DNA from: Chara braunii
Lineage: Eukaryota; Streptophyta; Charophyceae; Charales; Characeae
Assembly (NCBI GenBank): GCA_003427395.1
Contig: BFEA01000004.1
Coordinates: 2,504,210-2,537,553, forward strand
Direction: 5' to 3'
DNA length: 33,344 nt
Shown: piece after piece, positions 30,890-33,344 of the stretch
How the letters are laid out: every line of letters begins with the position of its first letter
Position numbering within the stretch: the stretch's first letter is position 1
Notes under the pieces: generated by a model
Database searches by the model: none
Seen by the model: the letters and a program-made list of their open reading frames with translations, nothing else
What the model was told of the DNA's origin: nothing
Translations under genes and position numbers: made by a program

Positions 30890-32540
30890 CTAGTCTCTTT
30901 GGTCACCAGTTAAAATAAAGACATAACAACCAAACATAGTTACATAAAAAAGAATCAACCGTAGTCGACATGAACATATATCCAATCTGAAATGATAACT
31001 GAACAAATTTAAATCATCATTAGATACATCCAATAACACAATATCAAAATAGAATCCGACCACCCTGGGTCGAATTCCACAAAAATCATACAACCGCCAA
31101 CGGGGAGTTGGCTTTCAACAATAACCTAAATGCAGCCGATAAGGTAGTCGGTTTGTCTTAGTTTTGACTTGACGAGATGCGTTGCCAAAGTTATTCATTC
31201 CATCCGACCGCCAACCTAAGATTGAACACGCATACACCCGTCTCCACACGTTTCTCAATCTTCTTGGATGACGGGTTGTTTTGCGGATGATTCTTGATCA
31301 CGGGCATTGCTTGAGGTGGTGCATGCCTCTCCCTCTAGGAAGTGGTCTAGGGTATTCCTCCTCCTCGCCCGAGCACAAGACTCGGATCTCACAAGTCGTA
31401 CCGTCTCCACCGAATTGGCAAAGTACCCCCCGTAGAATGGTCCACTCTGGATCGATAACAGAGCCGGCTCCTAAAGCAACAAACCCTCGCCCGAGATGCT
31501 TCCTGAAGAAAGAGAATATGTTCACCACAAGTAGATTTTCAGTTGTCCCCTTCGTTTCTTGCCCAAGGTAACTCAAACGAAAATAGTTAGGAAAGATAGA
31601 GAATGAGAACCATTTAGACATATAAAAGTCATTCAGGAAAGAAATGGTCAATCTTTGGGGGGAAACTACGTTCGTTTGACCTTATCTGCTTATTTTATTC
31701 AAATTTGTTTACGGTGCGCGTAAAATTGACATTTTTCAAAACAACCAACCCTTCTTGGTATGTAGGCAGGTGAGAAGTCAAAAGATGACACTCCTCCATT
31801 TTCTCAGATAGGCATAATAAATTTCCTTTGCAAGCATCCTTTTACCTACCTGCACAACACGCAGAGACAACAAGCTAAAAAAAAAACCAGTGCAATCCCA
31901 TGTCTAAGTCAGACCTTTCCATTCACATGCATGATACACACGACTTTCCTCTACCTTATCAATGAACATTCAATGAACAGGGTCAAGCAAAGTCAAGGTT
32001 CACACAGGTGCACACAGGTGTGAAGGGAAATCTGAGTCAATCAACTAACTGACCTTGAGTAAAGTACTGCCGAACGCGCCTTAGCTCACTCAAAAACGCC
32101 AAGAAAGAAGATATTTGTCGCCAAAGAAAACTGCAGTCACAACGCAAGTCTCAAGCCAACTGTGTGTCCCAATTTGTTCCCGATGTCGGTCTGTGCCTCC
32201 TCAGGAATCCCTGGTCCTACGAGGCCGTGGGTCGTGGCCTTTCGCAGAGGCACCGGTCCGGCCAGGGATTGCCTTCGCCTCCTCTCTCGGAGTCCCCGCG
32301 GGATCGTGCTGACCGCGGACCAGGAGCTAATGTTAGGGGCGCCTACGGCCCCGACCAACCGAATCCAGGAGCTTTCCGCCCAAGCCTTAAACCCCGATAA
32401 CCAGAAGATCCGACGGTGTCAGCTGGCTAGTCCCTCGACTCGGTTCCCTGATTGCGGCGGTGCACGACATGCCGAAAGAGATCACACCGAGACTCGACCG
32501 ATTAGCTCGATGCTCGAGGACGTAGTAGCTTGTCACAATC
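30890..32540. other. No gene recognised
   Basis: The stretch 31281-31571 is open on both strands (96 codons plus, part of 117 codons minus; the minus frame reads RKHLGRGFVALGAGSVIDPE). 32162 onward is open for 213 codons on plus but runs into the terminal repeat. None has a motif I know. 31660-32100 is AT-rich or balanced and empty. Confidence 0.35.
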
Positions 32541-32549
32541 CCGGCGAGA

Positions 32550-33344
32550 CCGTAATTGCGGCAGGCCAGCTAGCCCAATCACCATCACGCGGGGCTCCTT
32601 GCGGTGCCCAGCCCTACAGCGTGGAAGAGACCAGAGTCACACCAAGACCGTCGAGCACAATTTCCTTGAGCTTCTTGCAATACACGGCCAGAACAAAAAA
32701 AAAAACGAAATTGTTGCCGGACAGGCCAGCGCAATACTCGCCCCCGGAGCTTCTTGTGGCACACACCCCTTCTAGACAAAATGAAAAGAATCCCGATTTT
32801 TAGACAGACAGGCTAGCTCGACGCAATCCCTAGATACACAGCCCAATGTGTTGGAACAAAAGAGACTGAGATTGCAGCCGGACACGGTAGTTCGACACCT
32901 TTTTGTAGCACTCAGCTTAATCCTGACAGAGTGAACGAGACAAGGGCCCAAATTGCAGCCGGACGGGCCAGCTCGACACAGTTTCTTAGTACACTGCCCA
33001 ATCGATAGAATAAAAAGAGTCACGAAGGGCAGCCAGACCGGCTAACTCGAAAAAGTTTCGTAGTACACAGCCCAACCGATAGAATGAAAAGAGTCCCGAA
33101 GGGCAGCCAAACCGGCTCACTCGACACAGTTTCGTAGTACGCAGCCCAACCGATAGAATGAAAAGCTCGACACAGTTTCGTAGTACACAGCCCAACCGGT
33201 AGAATGAGAAGCTCGACACAGTTTCGTAGTACATAACCAAACCGATAGAATGAAAAGAGTCCCGAAGGGCAGCCAGACCGGCTAACTCGACACAGTTTCG
33301 TAGTACACAACCCAACCGATAGAATGAAACACTCGACACAGTTT
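32550..33344. repeat. ~75-bp satellite array with a divergence gradient, cut by the window edge
   Basis: The unit is built from GCAGCCGGAC(C)GGCCAGCT, CTCGACACAGTTTCGTAGTA, CACAGCCCAACCGATAGAAT and GAAAAGAGTCCCGAAGG. Heads are visible near 32558, 32711, 32790, 32871, 32950, 33026, 33100 and 33265. Two shortened ~46-bp units (starting AGCTCGACACAG near 33165 and 33211) lack the GCAGCC part. Left copies are barely recognisable while those from 33020 on are nearly identical. The array continues past the right edge. Minus-strand frames here are repetitive and not genes. Confidence 0.9.

Noticed and set aside
32162-32803. 213-codon plus-strand frame
   Set aside because: The right half reads through degenerate satellite units and the left half has competing open frames and no motif.
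32986-33339. Minus-strand frames of 96 and 117 codons
   Set aside because: Repetitive translation of the satellite array.

Overview
No intact protein gene of a known family can be read in this window. It is repeat-rich nuclear DNA of a eukaryote: a retrotransposed U6 snRNA copy, tRNA-headed SINE-like elements, decayed mitochondrial genes inserted in the nucleus (rpl14, atp1, sdh3, sdh4), purine-rich minisatellites, one assembly gap and two large tandem arrays. An organelle that once encoded rpl14 together with sdh3 and sdh4 points to a green lineage with a gene-rich mitochondrion. A charophyte (streptophyte) alga such as Chara is my best guess, as inference only.

Layout. 1-6600 is a mosaic of low-complexity tracts, the U6 retrocopy (844-978, with a 10-bp target-site duplication), a SINE (1092-1472), a CATCAT minisatellite, a ~192-bp tandem duplication, a GA-rich tract (3846-4085), a second SINE-like tRNA head (about 5066) and a 33-bp triplication. 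About 6650-15300 is AT-rich. It carries the mitochondrial fragments (rpl14 at 7852-8218; atp1, sdh3 and sdh4 at 13095-13920) and three copies of a dispersed repeat that begins with a CGTACGTACG hairpin. 15300-16973 is unassigned, and 16974-17243 is a gap of Ns.

17367-29240 is the main structure: a direct tandem array of a 2.5-3.0 kb GC-rich unit, four full units and a fifth partial one. Each unit holds a decayed acidic reading frame (ORF-A, Kozak-like start GCCATGG) followed by a second frame (ORF-B). ORF-B lies in a block of about 780 bp that has no indels in any of the four units, while the rest of the unit is full of indels. I recognise neither frame. Every copy of ORF-A is broken, and ORF-B is open only in parts, so the array looks like a degenerate tandem gene cluster or macrosatellite.

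29350-29726 is a third SINE. 30515-30870 has a cluster of strong inverted repeats. The window ends inside another tandem array (about 32550-33344, unit about 75 bp) whose copies become more alike toward the right edge.
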